64,000 nucleotides of DNA from Micromonospora antibiotica (GTDB lineage: Bacteria > Actinomycetota > Actinomycetes > Mycobacteriales > Micromonosporaceae). Shown here one piece after another: positions 28,183 to 35,357 of this stretch. The position numbers and the translations under genes were made by a program. Positions within the stretch are counted from its first letter, which is position 1. The number at the start of each line of letters is the position of its first letter. The stretch covers positions 679,198-743,197 of the forward strand of contig NZ_JAGFWR010000002.1 of NCBI RefSeq assembly GCF_017599305.1, written 5' to 3'. Under the pieces are notes generated by a model. That model worked only from the letters and a program-made list of their open reading frames with translations, made no database searches and was not told the DNA's origin.

Positions 28183-28330
28183 CGCGACGGACGGGGTGCC
28201 CGGCGGGGTGGCCCGGCGACGGACGGGGGTGACCGGCGGCAGCAGCCCGGCGACGGACGGGTGACCGGTACAGCAGCGCGGCGAGGGACGGGTGACCGGT
28301 ACAGCAGCGCGGCGACGGACGGGTGACCGC
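28183..28330. repeat. minisatellite of about five 31-34 bp units
   Basis: Units begin GGCGACGGACGGG at 28215, 28249, 28280 (with one change) and 28311, with a degenerate copy near 28184. The units at 28249 and 28280 are 31 bases long and nearly identical, ending in CCGGTACAGCAGCGC. There is no dyad typical of CRISPR and no unique spacer, so this is a simple tandem array. Confidence 0.8.
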
Positions 28331-28412
28331 AGGCCAGCGACCCGCGTGGGTGGCGTCGGCGGCCCGACTGCGTTCGGCAAACCGCCAGGTGGACGGCGTG
28401 CCGGGCCGGAGT

Positions 28413-28419
28413 TGTCACG
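28413..28419 (+). promoter_or_regulatory. possible ECF41 -35 box
   Basis: TGTCACG resembles the TGTCACA -35 element of ECF41 promoters and lies 76 bases before the epimerase-like gene. A CGTT at 28439-28442 could be the -10 element, but the spacing of 19 is larger than the usual 16-17. Weak evidence. Confidence 0.25.
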
Positions 28420-28494
28420 GATCGGGGGTCTGCCCGGTCGTTGGTGGTGCAGGGGCGGTGGGACCGCCACGGGCAGACAGGGAGTGGACCGACC

Positions 28495-29238
28495 ATGAAG
28501 ATCGTCGTCATCGGGGGCAGCGGACTGATCGGCAGCAGGCTGGTGGCGCTGCTCGGGCAGCAGGGCCACGACACGGTGGCCGCCTCCCCCCGTACCGGGG
28601 TGGACACGCTCACCGGCGCGGGGGTGGCCGAGGCGCTCGACGGCGCCGACGTCGTGGTGGACGTGTCGAACTCGCCGTCGTTCGAGGAGACCGCCGTCCT
28701 GACGTTCTTCGAGACGTCCACCCGCACCCTGCTGGAGGCGGAGGCGAAGGCCGGCGTACGGCACCACGTGGCGCTGTCGATCGTCGGCGCCGACCGCATC
28801 CCGGACAGCGGCTACATGCGGGCCAAGGTGGCGCAGGAGGCGCTGATCGCCGGGGCGGACATCCCGTGGACGGTGGTGCGCGCCACCCAGTTCTTCGAGT
28901 TCGTGCCGGCCATCGTCGAGTCCGCCGTGGCGGGCGACGAGGTACGCCTGCCGCCCGCGCTGATCCAGCCGATCGCCGCCGACGACGTGGTGACGGCGCT
29001 GGCCGAGATCGCGGCCGGCGCACCGGTCGACGGGATCGTGGAGCTGGCCGGGCCGCAGCGGTTGCGCCTGGACGAGCTGGGCCGGCAGACGCTGACCGCC
29101 GCCGGTGACCCCCGGCCGGTGGTCACCGACCCGCAGGGGCGCTACTTCGGGGCGTTACTGGCGGAGCAGTCGCTGGTCCCGCTCGGCGACGCCGCCCGTA
29201 CCGGTGGCACCCGGTTGGCGCAGTGGCGCGCACGCTGA
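28495..29238 (+). CDS. NAD(P)-binding SDR/epimerase-like oxidoreductase (ECF41 partner)
   Basis: A 247-residue atypical SDR with the NAD(P)-binding motif VVIGGSGLIGSRLV at 3-16 and a YMRAKVAQE-type active-site helix (about 110). It continues WTVVRATQFFEFVPAI, as in NmrA/SDR_a5-like quinone reductase relatives. Enzymes of this group are one of the three classes (carboxymuconolactone decarboxylase, oxidoreductase, epimerase) encoded beside ECF41 sigma factors. The next gene encodes such a sigma factor, which probably controls this gene. ATG at 28495 follows GGAGTGG. A strong hairpin separates the two genes, so co-transcription would need read-through. Confidence 0.82.
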   Translation: MKIVVIGGSGLIGSRLVALLGQQGHDTVAASPRTGVDTLTGAGVAEALDGADVVVDVSNSPSFEETAVLTFFETSTRTLLEAEAKAGVRHHVALSIVGADRIPDSGYMRAKVAQEALIAGADIPWTVVRATQFFEFVPAIVESAVAGDEVRLPPALIQPIAADDVVTALAEIAAGAPVDGIVELAGPQRLRLDELGRQTLTAAGDPRPVVTDPQGRYFGALLAEQSLVPLGDAARTGGTRLAQWRAR

Positions 29239-29244
29239 CCCGTT

Positions 29245-29280
29245 GCGGGGGCCCGGCGTCGGGTGACGTCGGGCCCCCGC
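29245..29280 (+). terminator. hairpin between the epimerase-like and sigma factor genes
   Basis: A perfect 11-bp stem (GCGGGGGCCCG at 29245-29255 and its complement at 29270-29280) encloses a 14-base loop that can itself pair CGTC with GACG. It begins six bases after the stop of the SDR gene and ends 23 bases before the sigma factor ATG. It could terminate or attenuate transcription into the sigma gene. Confidence 0.7.
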
Positions 29281-29303
29281 GGCGTACCGCCTACGGTGGG
29301 TCC

Positions 29304-30203
29304 ATGACGACCGGGGCCGCCGCCGACGAGCCACCGGCCGTCGCACCGGCCGACCTGGCCGCGTTCCTCGACGTGCGGCCGAGGCTGTTCGGGCTGGCCT
29401 ACCGGATGCTGGGCAGCGTCGTCGAAGCCGAGGACGTGGTGCAGGAGGCGTGGCTGCGCTGGCAGGGCACCGACCGCAGCGGGGTACGCAACCCGGCGGC
29501 CTTCCTCACCACGACCACCACCCGGCTGGCGGTGAACGCGGCCACCTCCGCCCGCGCCACCCGGGAGACGTACGTGGGGCCGTGGTTGCCCGAGCCGGTC
29601 GACACGAGTGCCGACCCGACCCTCGGTGCGGAACGGGCGGCCGCGTTGGACGTGGCGGTGCTGTTGCTGTTGGAACGGCTGGCTCCCGCCGAACGGGCCG
29701 CGTACGTGCTACGCGAGGCGTTCGACTACCCGTACCGGGAGATCGCCGAGGTGCTCGGCACGTCGGAGCCGAACGCCCGGCAGCTGGCCAGTCGGGCCCG
29801 GCGGCACCTCGCCGTGGCGGGGTCCGCGCCCGCCCCGCCGCAGCGACGGCGGCAGCTGACCCGGGCGTTCCTCGGGGCGGCCCGCGACGGCGACCTGACC
29901 ACGTTGGAACGGTTGCTCACCGCCGACGTGGTGGCCCGTGCCGACGGCGGCGGCCGGGTACACGCGGCCCGCTTGGACGTGTGCGGGGTGGCCCGGGTGA
30001 CGAACTTCCTGGACAACGTGCGACGCAAGTACTGGCGGGCGACGACGGTCGACCTGGTCGAGGTCAACGGCGGCCCGGCGGTGCTGGTCGCCACCGACCG
30101 CCCGGTCACCCTGATCACGGTGGACACCTCGGCCCGGGGCATCGAACGGCTCCTGCTGGTGGTCAACCCGGACAAGCTGGGTCGGCTGCCGGCCCGACGC
30201 TGA
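29304..30203 (+). CDS. sigJ: ECF41-family RNA polymerase sigma factor (SigJ-like)
   Basis: A 299-residue ECF sigma factor with region 2 (FGLAYRMLGSVVEAEDVVQEAWLRW split around 28-53) and region 4 (YPYREIAEVLGTSEPNARQ). It has an extra SnoaL-like C-terminal domain. All three ECF41 hallmarks are present: WLPEP (94-98), DGGGR (214-218) and NPDKL (288-292). In this family the C-terminal extension acts as a built-in regulator instead of an anti-sigma factor, and none is encoded nearby. The likely target is the adjacent SDR gene. ATG at 29304 lies 23 bases after a hairpin; upstream in-frame sequence from 29223 crosses that hairpin and was rejected. Confidence 0.92.
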   Translation: MTTGAAADEPPAVAPADLAAFLDVRPRLFGLAYRMLGSVVEAEDVVQEAWLRWQGTDRSGVRNPAAFLTTTTTRLAVNAATSARATRETYVGPWLPEPVDTSADPTLGAERAAALDVAVLLLLERLAPAERAAYVLREAFDYPYREIAEVLGTSEPNARQLASRARRHLAVAGSAPAPPQRRRQLTRAFLGAARDGDLTTLERLLTADVVARADGGGRVHAARLDVCGVARVTNFLDNVRRKYWRATTVDLVEVNGGPAVLVATDRPVTLITVDTSARGIERLLLVVNPDKLGRLPARR

Positions 30204-30262
30204 CCGGCGATTTCCGCCACCGTTCACGCAACGACCGGTAGACCGACCATTCGACTTCCGTC

Positions 30263-30268
30263 TATACA
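30263..30268 (+). promoter_or_regulatory. possible -10 box of the HNH nuclease gene
   Basis: TATACA lies in a locally AT-richer patch 35 bases before the ATG at 30304. No clear -35 hexamer is seen at the normal distance. Low confidence. Confidence 0.3.
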
Positions 30269-30303
30269 TGTGGCAACGGAGCATCTGACCGGACGGAGCA
30301 CCC

Positions 30304-30963
30304 ATGAACCGACGCCTGCGTGCCGCCGCGACCATCCCCACCGCGGTCCTCGCCGCCACGCTCGGCCTCGCCCACCCCGCCGAGGCCGCCGGCTACTCCG
30401 CCCCGCTGACCACCGCCGTCGCCGGCCTGCCCGTCGCCGCCGAGAACCGCACCGGCTACAGCCGCGACCTCTTCCCGCACTGGATCGACGCCGACGGCGA
30501 CGGCTGCACCACCCGCAACGAGGTGCTGCTCGCCGAGGCGGTCAGCGCGCCCACCGTCACCGGCACCTGCACACTGACCGGAGGACGCTGGTACTCCTAC
30601 TACGACGACGCCTCCTGGACCGCCACCGGTGACCTCGACATCGACCACATGGTGCCGTTGGCCGAGGCGTGGGACTCCGGCGCGCGCACCTGGAGCACCA
30701 GCCGCCGCCAGGCGTACGCCAACGATCTCGGCGACAGCCGCCCGCTGGCCGCCGTCACCGACAACGTCAACCAGTCCAAGGGCGACCAGGACCCGGCCAG
30801 CTGGCTGCCGCCGTACGCCGCCGCCCGGTGCCGGTACGTCACCGAGTGGGTGGCCACCAAGATCCGCTGGCGGCTCACCGTGGACAGCGTCGAGAGGAGC
30901 GCCCTGACCAGCCTGGCCGGGGGCTGCCCCAACGCCACCGTCTCAGTCACCTACGCGTACTGA
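30304..30963 (+). CDS. secreted HNH (DUF1524) endonuclease-like protein
   Basis: A 219-residue exported protein. Residues 1-28 form a signal peptide (basic MNRRLR, hydrophobic core, cleavage near HPAEA). The mature part has the DUF1524/HNH core DIDHMVPLAEAW (112-123), with TDNVNQSKGDQDP downstream supplying the Asn of the HNH fold. Paired cysteines (GDGCTT, TGTCTL, AARCRY, AGGCPN) fit an extracellular disulfide-bonded nuclease. Streptomyces and Micromonospora secrete similar proteins, perhaps for nucleic-acid scavenging. ATG at 30304 follows GGAGCACCC. It converges with the F420 reductase gene. Confidence 0.88.
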   Translation: MNRRLRAAATIPTAVLAATLGLAHPAEAAGYSAPLTTAVAGLPVAAENRTGYSRDLFPHWIDADGDGCTTRNEVLLAEAVSAPTVTGTCTLTGGRWYSYYDDASWTATGDLDIDHMVPLAEAWDSGARTWSTSRRQAYANDLGDSRPLAAVTDNVNQSKGDQDPASWLPPYAAARCRYVTEWVATKIRWRLTVDSVERSALTSLAGGCPNATVSVTYAY

Positions 30964-31100
30964 GCGACCCCGTCGCCCCGCGCCCCCCGACGCCGCCCCG
31001 ACGCGGACGTGCAACGCCGGGGCCAGCGAACCGGGTGACCGTGACCCCGGCGGTGGTCCGGGGGAGATCCGTGCCGTCTGCTCCCTCTGCCGGGACCGGA

Positions 31101-31763
31101 TCACACGTCGGTGATCCGCAGGCCCGCGTGGGCGCGGTAGCGCCGGTTGACCGAGATGAGGTTGGCGGTGAACGCCTCGACCTGGTGCGCGTTGCGCAGC
31201 CGCCCGCCATACACGCCCCGTACCCCCGGGATGGTGTCGGCGAGCGCCCGGACCAGGTCGGTGGCCTCCCGGTCGTCGCCGAGCACCAGCACGTCGGTGT
31301 CGACCGTGTCGAGATCCGGGTCCTCCAGGAGTACGGCGGAGACGTGGTGGAACGCGGCGACGACCCGTGACCCGGTGAGGATCGCGGCGGCCTGCTGGGC
31401 GGCGGAGCCCTCCGGGACGGGCAGGGCATAGGCGCCCTGCTTGTCGAAGCCCAGCGGGTTCACGCAGTCCACGACGATCTTCCCCGCCAGCGCCGGGGCG
31501 AGCGTGGTGACCAGCTCGGCATGCCCGTCCCACGGCACCGCGACCACCACGATGTCGGCCTGCGCGGCGGCGTCGGCGTTCGACCCGCCCCGGACCCGGC
31601 CGGGCAACCCGGCGGCCGTCTGCGCGGCCCGCCCGGCGTCCCGCGACCCCAGCACGACGTCCAACCCGGCCGCCCCGAAGCGCCGGGCCAACCCCCGCCC
31701 CTGCGGCCCGGTCCCGCCGAGCACGCCGACGGTACGGTCCCGCAGCTCGTCACTCACACTCAC
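31101..31763 (-). CDS. NADPH-dependent F420 reductase (Fno-like)
   Basis: A 220-residue protein with the NADP-binding loop VGVLGGTGPQGRGLARRF (about 12-29) and the second-strand motif VLGSRDAGRA, which recognises NADPH. IVVVAVPWDGHAEL and VVDCVNPLGFDKQG are also typical of F420:NADP+ oxidoreductases. It transfers hydride between NADPH and F420. The catabolic island downstream encodes luciferase-like proteins, some families of which use F420H2, but no direct link is shown. GTG at 31763 follows AAGGAGA at a good distance. It is monocistronic; an inverted-repeat element lies upstream. Confidence 0.9.
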   Translation of the reverse strand: MSVSDELRDRTVGVLGGTGPQGRGLARRFGAAGLDVVLGSRDAGRAAQTAAGLPGRVRGGSNADAAAQADIVVVAVPWDGHAELVTTLAPALAGKIVVDCVNPLGFDKQGAYALPVPEGSAAQQAAAILTGSRVVAAFHHVSAVLLEDPDLDTVDTDVLVLGDDREATDLVRALADTIPGVRGVYGGRLRNAHQVEAFTANLISVNRRYRAHAGLRITDV

Positions 31764-31847
31764 GTACGTCTCCTTCTCGTCCCACCGCCCGCCCCGATCT
31801 CCGTCCCGCCGCCCCCCTTCCGTCCCACGCCCTACCCCGCCGTCGCG

Positions 31848-31927
31848 GTGATCAAGAGATTTGCGTCAGTTGATCAAGAGGTTTACGTCATCGTGGAGAT
31901 CATTCCTGACGTTTTTCTCTTGATCAC
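31848..31927. repeat. palindromic intergenic element: two direct and one inverted copies of TGATCAAGAG
   Basis: 31848-31868 and 31869-31890 are near-identical direct copies of TGATCAAGAGRTTTRCGTCA. 31907-31927 is the inverted copy, matching the first in 17 of 21 positions, with 12 bases perfect (TCTCTTGATCAC). The sequence is far more AT-rich than its surroundings. Outer copies could form a hairpin of about 20 bp. It looks like a REP/MITE-like dispersed element, though its copy number elsewhere cannot be judged here. Confidence 0.65.
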
Positions 31928-31960
31928 CGGAGCAGGGGCGGGGGGCGGGGGTGGGGCGGG

Positions 31961-32066
31961 GTGGGTTTGGGGGTGGGGGTGGGTCAGGGGTGGGTTTGGG
32001 TTTGGGGGTGGGGGTGGGTCAGGGGTGGGTTTGGGTTTGGGGGTGGGGGTGGGTCAGGGGTGGGGT
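31961..32066. repeat. 35-bp G-rich tandem repeat with quadruplex potential
   Basis: Two identical 35-base units (31981-32015, 32016-32050) are flanked by partial copies. Each contains TGGGTCAGGGGTGGG and TTTGGGTTTGGGGGTGGG. The plus strand is almost only G and T, with dozens of G-runs. The array overlaps the 3' end of the VOC gene that stops at 32054. Plus-strand frames through it are repeats, not proteins. Confidence 0.9.
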
Positions 32067-32389
32067 TGGTAGAGGGTCAGGGGGTTGCCGGTGGGGTCGG
32101 TGACCAGGGCCCGGCGTTCGTGGGGGCCGGTCACCGGGTCGGTGGCGGTGGCGCCGGCGGCGATCAGGTCGGCCAGGCAGGCGTCGAGGTCGTCGACCTG
32201 GATGCTGAGCACGGTGCGGCCGGCGACGGGTTGCTGGGTGGCGTCGGCGAGGCCGATGGTGACCGTGCCGTCGGTGACGGCGGCGTACCGGTCGCCGTCG
32301 CGGAACTTCACGGTCAACCCGAGCGCGGTGTAGAAGGCGAGTTGGGCGTCCAGGTCGTCGGCGGGGACGATCACGTGACCGATCCTCAT
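32054..32389 (-). CDS. VOC/glyoxalase-fold protein
   Basis: A 111-residue single-module pair of the vicinal-oxygen-chelate superfamily: begins MRIGHVIVPADDLDAQLAFY (start of beta-alpha-beta module 1) and continues LSIQVDDLDACLADL (module 2), ending ALVTDPTGNPLTLYQP. A metal-binding Glu at the usual final position is not evident (LTLYQ), so enzymatic activity is uncertain. Its ATG overlaps the stop of the upstream monooxygenase gene (ATGA), making it the last gene of the 39-32 kb operon. Its 3' end runs into a G-rich tandem repeat. Function within the pathway is unknown. Confidence 0.8.
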   Translation of the reverse strand: MRIGHVIVPADDLDAQLAFYTALGLTVKFRDGDRYAAVTDGTVTIGLADATQQPVAGRTVLSIQVDDLDACLADLIAAGATATDPVTGPHERRALVTDPTGNPLTLYQPHP

Positions 32390-33369
32390 GGACGGAACCT
32401 CGGCATGACCTCGCGGGCGAACCGCTCGACGATCTCCATCGACCGTTCGATCGGCAGGCCGAGCCACTGGGCCCGGAACACGAAGTGGTTGTAGCCGGCG
32501 TCGGCGAAATCCTGGATCTTGGCGGCGATGTCGTCGGGCGAGCCGAAGAAGAGCGCCTTCTCCTTGATCGCGTCCCACTGCGACTCGAAGAAGTCCATGC
32601 CGTACTGGACGTACTCGCCGTAGGAGCGTTTCACCGCGTCACCGGCGACGGCGAACGCGGCCTCGGCGGAGTCTGCCACGCACAGGTCCCGGTGGATCGG
32701 GAAGACCGCGTCCCGTTCGTCGAAGCCGGCGGCCCGTCGCTGCTCGCGGTAGTCGGCCAGGTTGCCGACGGCCCAGTTGCGGCGCACGTTGGACGGGGCC
32801 AGCCAGGGCAGCCCCTGCCGGGCGATCCGGGCGATGCCGGTCGGGCCGTTGGCGCCCACCCAGACCGGTGGGTGCGGGCGCTGCACCGGCAGCACGCTGC
32901 ACCGCACCCCGTCCAGGGTGAAGTGCTTGCCCTCGTGGTGCACCGGCTCCCCGGTCCACAGCTGCTGCATCACGGCGAGGGCCTCGTTCATCCGGGACAC
33001 CCGGGTACGCCGTTCGATACCGAACGACGTGAACTCGGCGTCCCGGTAGCCCGACCCGATGCCCAGGACGAACCGGCCGCCGGACATCTGGTCGATGGTG
33101 GCGATCTCCTCGGCCCAGTGCACCGGGTGGCCCAGGGGCAGGATGAGGATGCCGGTGCCGAGTTGCATCGTCCCGGAGTGGTCGATGAGCCGGCTCAGCA
33201 GCGGCAGCGGCTGCGGGGTGCTCAGCGACGACAGGTAGTGGTGGATGCCGAAGACCGAGTCGTACCCCAGGTCGCGGACGTGCTGGACGTACTCGACGGT
33301 CTCACCGATGCGCCGCCCCAGGTCGTCGCCGGGGGCGTACTGGTGGTCGAGCAGGATGCCGAACTTCAC
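32386..33369 (-). CDS. luciferase-like (LLM class) flavin-dependent oxidoreductase
   Basis: A 327-residue TIM-barrel monooxygenase of the bacterial luciferase-like superfamily. It starts MKFGILLDHQYAPGDDLG, then shows SGGRFVLGIGSGYRDAEF and HPPVWVGANGPTGIARIA, the flavin-phosphate loop region. It could use FMNH2 or F420H2; the flavin reductase encoded at 58 kb favours FMNH2 for at least some of these proteins. It is one of four LLM proteins in the island and most resembles the one at 34.4-35.4 kb. GTG at 33369 lies eight bases after the stop of the hydratase gene. The substrate is unknown. Confidence 0.87.
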   Translation of the reverse strand: MKFGILLDHQYAPGDDLGRRIGETVEYVQHVRDLGYDSVFGIHHYLSSLSTPQPLPLLSRLIDHSGTMQLGTGILILPLGHPVHWAEEIATIDQMSGGRFVLGIGSGYRDAEFTSFGIERRTRVSRMNEALAVMQQLWTGEPVHHEGKHFTLDGVRCSVLPVQRPHPPVWVGANGPTGIARIARQGLPWLAPSNVRRNWAVGNLADYREQRRAAGFDERDAVFPIHRDLCVADSAEAAFAVAGDAVKRSYGEYVQYGMDFFESQWDAIKEKALFFGSPDDIAAKIQDFADAGYNHFVFRAQWLGLPIERSMEIVERFAREVMPRFRP

Positions 33370-33377
33370 GCCGTCGC

Positions 33378-34349
33378 CTACTCTTCCCGCGACCGGCTGT
33401 CGCTGAGCCGGAAGTACGGGGCGACGAGCCGGTCCCGGTCGGCCAGCGCCTGCCCGATGCCCTTCTCCCGGCGCTCCTTGAGGAAGTTCCAGTCCCCCTC
33501 GGCGAAGCTGACGTTGGTGGCCCAGCCGTGCCCGACCCAACCCGTCATCGCCCCGAGACCCTTGCCCCGGGCCTCCATCACCACCTGCATCATCGACTTG
33601 CCCATCATCAGCGAGTCCAGCGGCATCACCGCGATCGCGTCGGCGTAGTCGTCGACCCAACGTTGCAGGTCCTCACGGGGTACGACCTTGGTGACCAGGC
33701 CCTTGCGTTCGCCCTCCTCGGCACCGATCGCCCGCATGGTGAGCATGACGTCCTTCATCGTGGTCAGGCCGACCTTCTCGATCCAGTGGTACATGTCCTG
33801 CGGGGCGGGCCCCAGGTAGCGGAACGCCGGGTGGGTGAACCGGGCGTCCGGGGAGGCGATGACGATGTCGGCGGAGAGCGCGATCTGGAAGTGCCCGCCG
33901 TAGCAGTAGCCCTGCACCTGGCAGATGGTCGCCTTGAGCGATTCGATGATCGGCCGGGTGAAGCCGGAGCTGAGCACGTTGCGGTCGGGCAGGATGCGCT
34001 GCCGCTGGGCGGGTCGCCGCCGGGACGCCTTGTCGGTGCCGGTCTTGTAGCCGATGTAGTGGCCGAGTTCGGCGGCGTCGGCGCCGGTGCCGAAGTGCTC
34101 CCCCTCCCCCGTGAACACGATGACCTTGACCCGGTCGTCGGTCTCGGCCTCCTTCACCAGGTCGCCGACGCGTTCGAAGGCGGCCACCGGGATGGCGTTG
34201 AGTCGCTCCGGGCGGTCGAAGGTGATGGTGGCGACGGCCCGCTCCTCGTCGACGTCGTAGCGGACGTACTTCGCCAGGACCTCGGGGTCGACCTCCATGT
34301 TCTCGACGTCCCACTGGCTTTCCAGCAGCTCGGCTTCGGTCTTCTTCAC
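33378..34349 (-). CDS. enoyl-CoA hydratase/isomerase family protein
   Basis: A 323-residue crotonase-fold protein. ATITFDRPERLNAIPVAAF is the family entry motif. The oxyanion-hole segments are GEGEHFGTGADAAEL and QVQGYCYGGHFQIALSADIVIAS. In place of the two hydratase glutamates I see His and others (GGHFQIA, FRYLGPAPQD), so the reaction may not be a simple hydration; hydrolase or carbon-carbon lyase chemistry is possible. It carries an unusual N-terminal extension (1-35) and a central insert (GYKTGTDKASRRRPAQRQR). It lies between two LLM monooxygenase genes in the same operon. Confidence 0.82.
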   Translation of the reverse strand: MKKTEAELLESQWDVENMEVDPEVLAKYVRYDVDEERAVATITFDRPERLNAIPVAAFERVGDLVKEAETDDRVKVIVFTGEGEHFGTGADAAELGHYIGYKTGTDKASRRRPAQRQRILPDRNVLSSGFTRPIIESLKATICQVQGYCYGGHFQIALSADIVIASPDARFTHPAFRYLGPAPQDMYHWIEKVGLTTMKDVMLTMRAIGAEEGERKGLVTKVVPREDLQRWVDDYADAIAVMPLDSLMMGKSMMQVVMEARGKGLGAMTGWVGHGWATNVSFAEGDWNFLKERREKGIGQALADRDRLVAPYFRLSDSRSREE

Positions 34350-34364
34350 GGCGGGTTCCTTAGG

Positions 34365-35357
34365 TCAGGTGGTACGGAAGGCGGGGATCACTTCGGTGGC
34401 GAACAGCCGCAGCGAGGCGCGGAGCTTGTCGGTCGGCATCCCGAGCCACCCGGGACGGAAGATCAGGTGGTCGAAGCCCAGGTCCCGCAGCGCGCTGATC
34501 CGCTCGACGAGGAATTCGGGCGAGCCCAGCAGCAGCGTGTTGCGGACCAGTTCGTCGAAGCGGTCCCGCTGCCAGCGCAGCGCCGGGTACTCGGCGTACG
34601 TCGAGTACTCGACCCGGGCGTGCGGCAGCGCCTCCGCGACGGCCTGTTCGGTGCTCGGCGCGCAGTACAGCTCCACGCCGACGGGCCGCTGTACCGTCGC
34701 CGGGTCCCGCCCGTACTCGGCCAGCGCCTCGTTGTAGACGGCCAGGTGTTCGGGCAGGAACCGGCGGCTCGGGGAGTTGCCCGGGGCGTACCAGGCGTCA
34801 CCGAGCCGGGCGGCCCGCCGGACCGCCTTCTTGCCCCCGGCGCCGATCCAGATCGGTGGGCCGCCCGGGGTCAGCGGCGGGATGCCGATGGTGGCGTCGA
34901 CCTGCGGATAGAACTCCCCGTCGTGGGTGACCGGCTTTCCGGTCCACAGCGCCCGGATCAGCCGCAGGCTCTCGTCGAACCGGCGGAACCGGCTCTCCGG
35001 GTCGACGCCGAAGGCGGCGAACTCGTTGTCCCGGTAGCCCGCACCGACGCCGAGGACCACCCGCCCGCCGGAGAGGTGGTCCAGGGTGGCGAACTCCTCG
35101 GCGACGTGCACCGGGTGGAACATCGGCAGCAGCAGGATGCCGGTGCCGAGCAGCATGTCCCCCGAGCGCGGGATCAGGCTCGCCAGCATCGAGATCGGCT
35201 GCGGGGTGGCCAGGTTGGACTGGAAGTGGTTGATCGTCCACACCGAGTCGTAGCCCAGCTCCGCGGCCAGTTCGACAGTGCCGAACAGGTCGTCGAGGTG
35301 CCTGCGGAGGTCGTCGCCGGGTGGGTACTGGTGCGACGCCATGATGCCGAACCTCAT
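34365..35357 (-). CDS. luciferase-like (LLM class) flavin-dependent oxidoreductase
   Basis: A 330-residue LLM-class protein: MRFGIMASHQYPPGDDL at the start, SGGRVVLGVGAGYRDNEFAAF, and GGPPIWIGAGGKKAVRRAARL for cofactor phosphate binding. Its start is very like that of the LLM protein encoded at 32.4-33.4 kb, so the two are probably paralogues with related substrates. The ATG overlaps the stop of the upstream ligase gene (ATGA). Clustering with CoA ligases and hydratases suggests that a CoA thioester or free acid of the pathway is oxygenated or dehydrogenated. Confidence 0.87.
   Translation of the reverse strand: MRFGIMASHQYPPGDDLRRHLDDLFGTVELAAELGYDSVWTINHFQSNLATPQPISMLASLIPRSGDMLLGTGILLLPMFHPVHVAEEFATLDHLSGGRVVLGVGAGYRDNEFAAFGVDPESRFRRFDESLRLIRALWTGKPVTHDGEFYPQVDATIGIPPLTPGGPPIWIGAGGKKAVRRAARLGDAWYAPGNSPSRRFLPEHLAVYNEALAEYGRDPATVQRPVGVELYCAPSTEQAVAEALPHARVEYSTYAEYPALRWQRDRFDELVRNTLLLGSPEFLVERISALRDLGFDHLIFRPGWLGMPTDKLRASLRLFATEVIPAFRTT

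Larger units (their letters stand above)
28096..28494. other. intergenic region with minisatellite and possible ECF41 promoter
   Basis: This divergent spacer of 399 bases holds a tandem repeat at 28183-28330 and a TGTCACG box at 28413-28419 (both listed separately). The remainder (28331-28410) shows no open frame of interest. No convincing promoter for the dienelactone hydrolase gene is visible. Confidence 0.6.

Noticed and set aside
28183..28330. CRISPR array
   Set aside because: The units are contiguous without unique spacers, they are not palindromic in the usual way, and no cas genes are present.
31521..32494. Gly/Val/Trp-rich plus-strand frames over the G-rich repeat
   Set aside because: They are translations of a 35-base tandem repeat and of the antisense of the VOC gene, not silk-like proteins.
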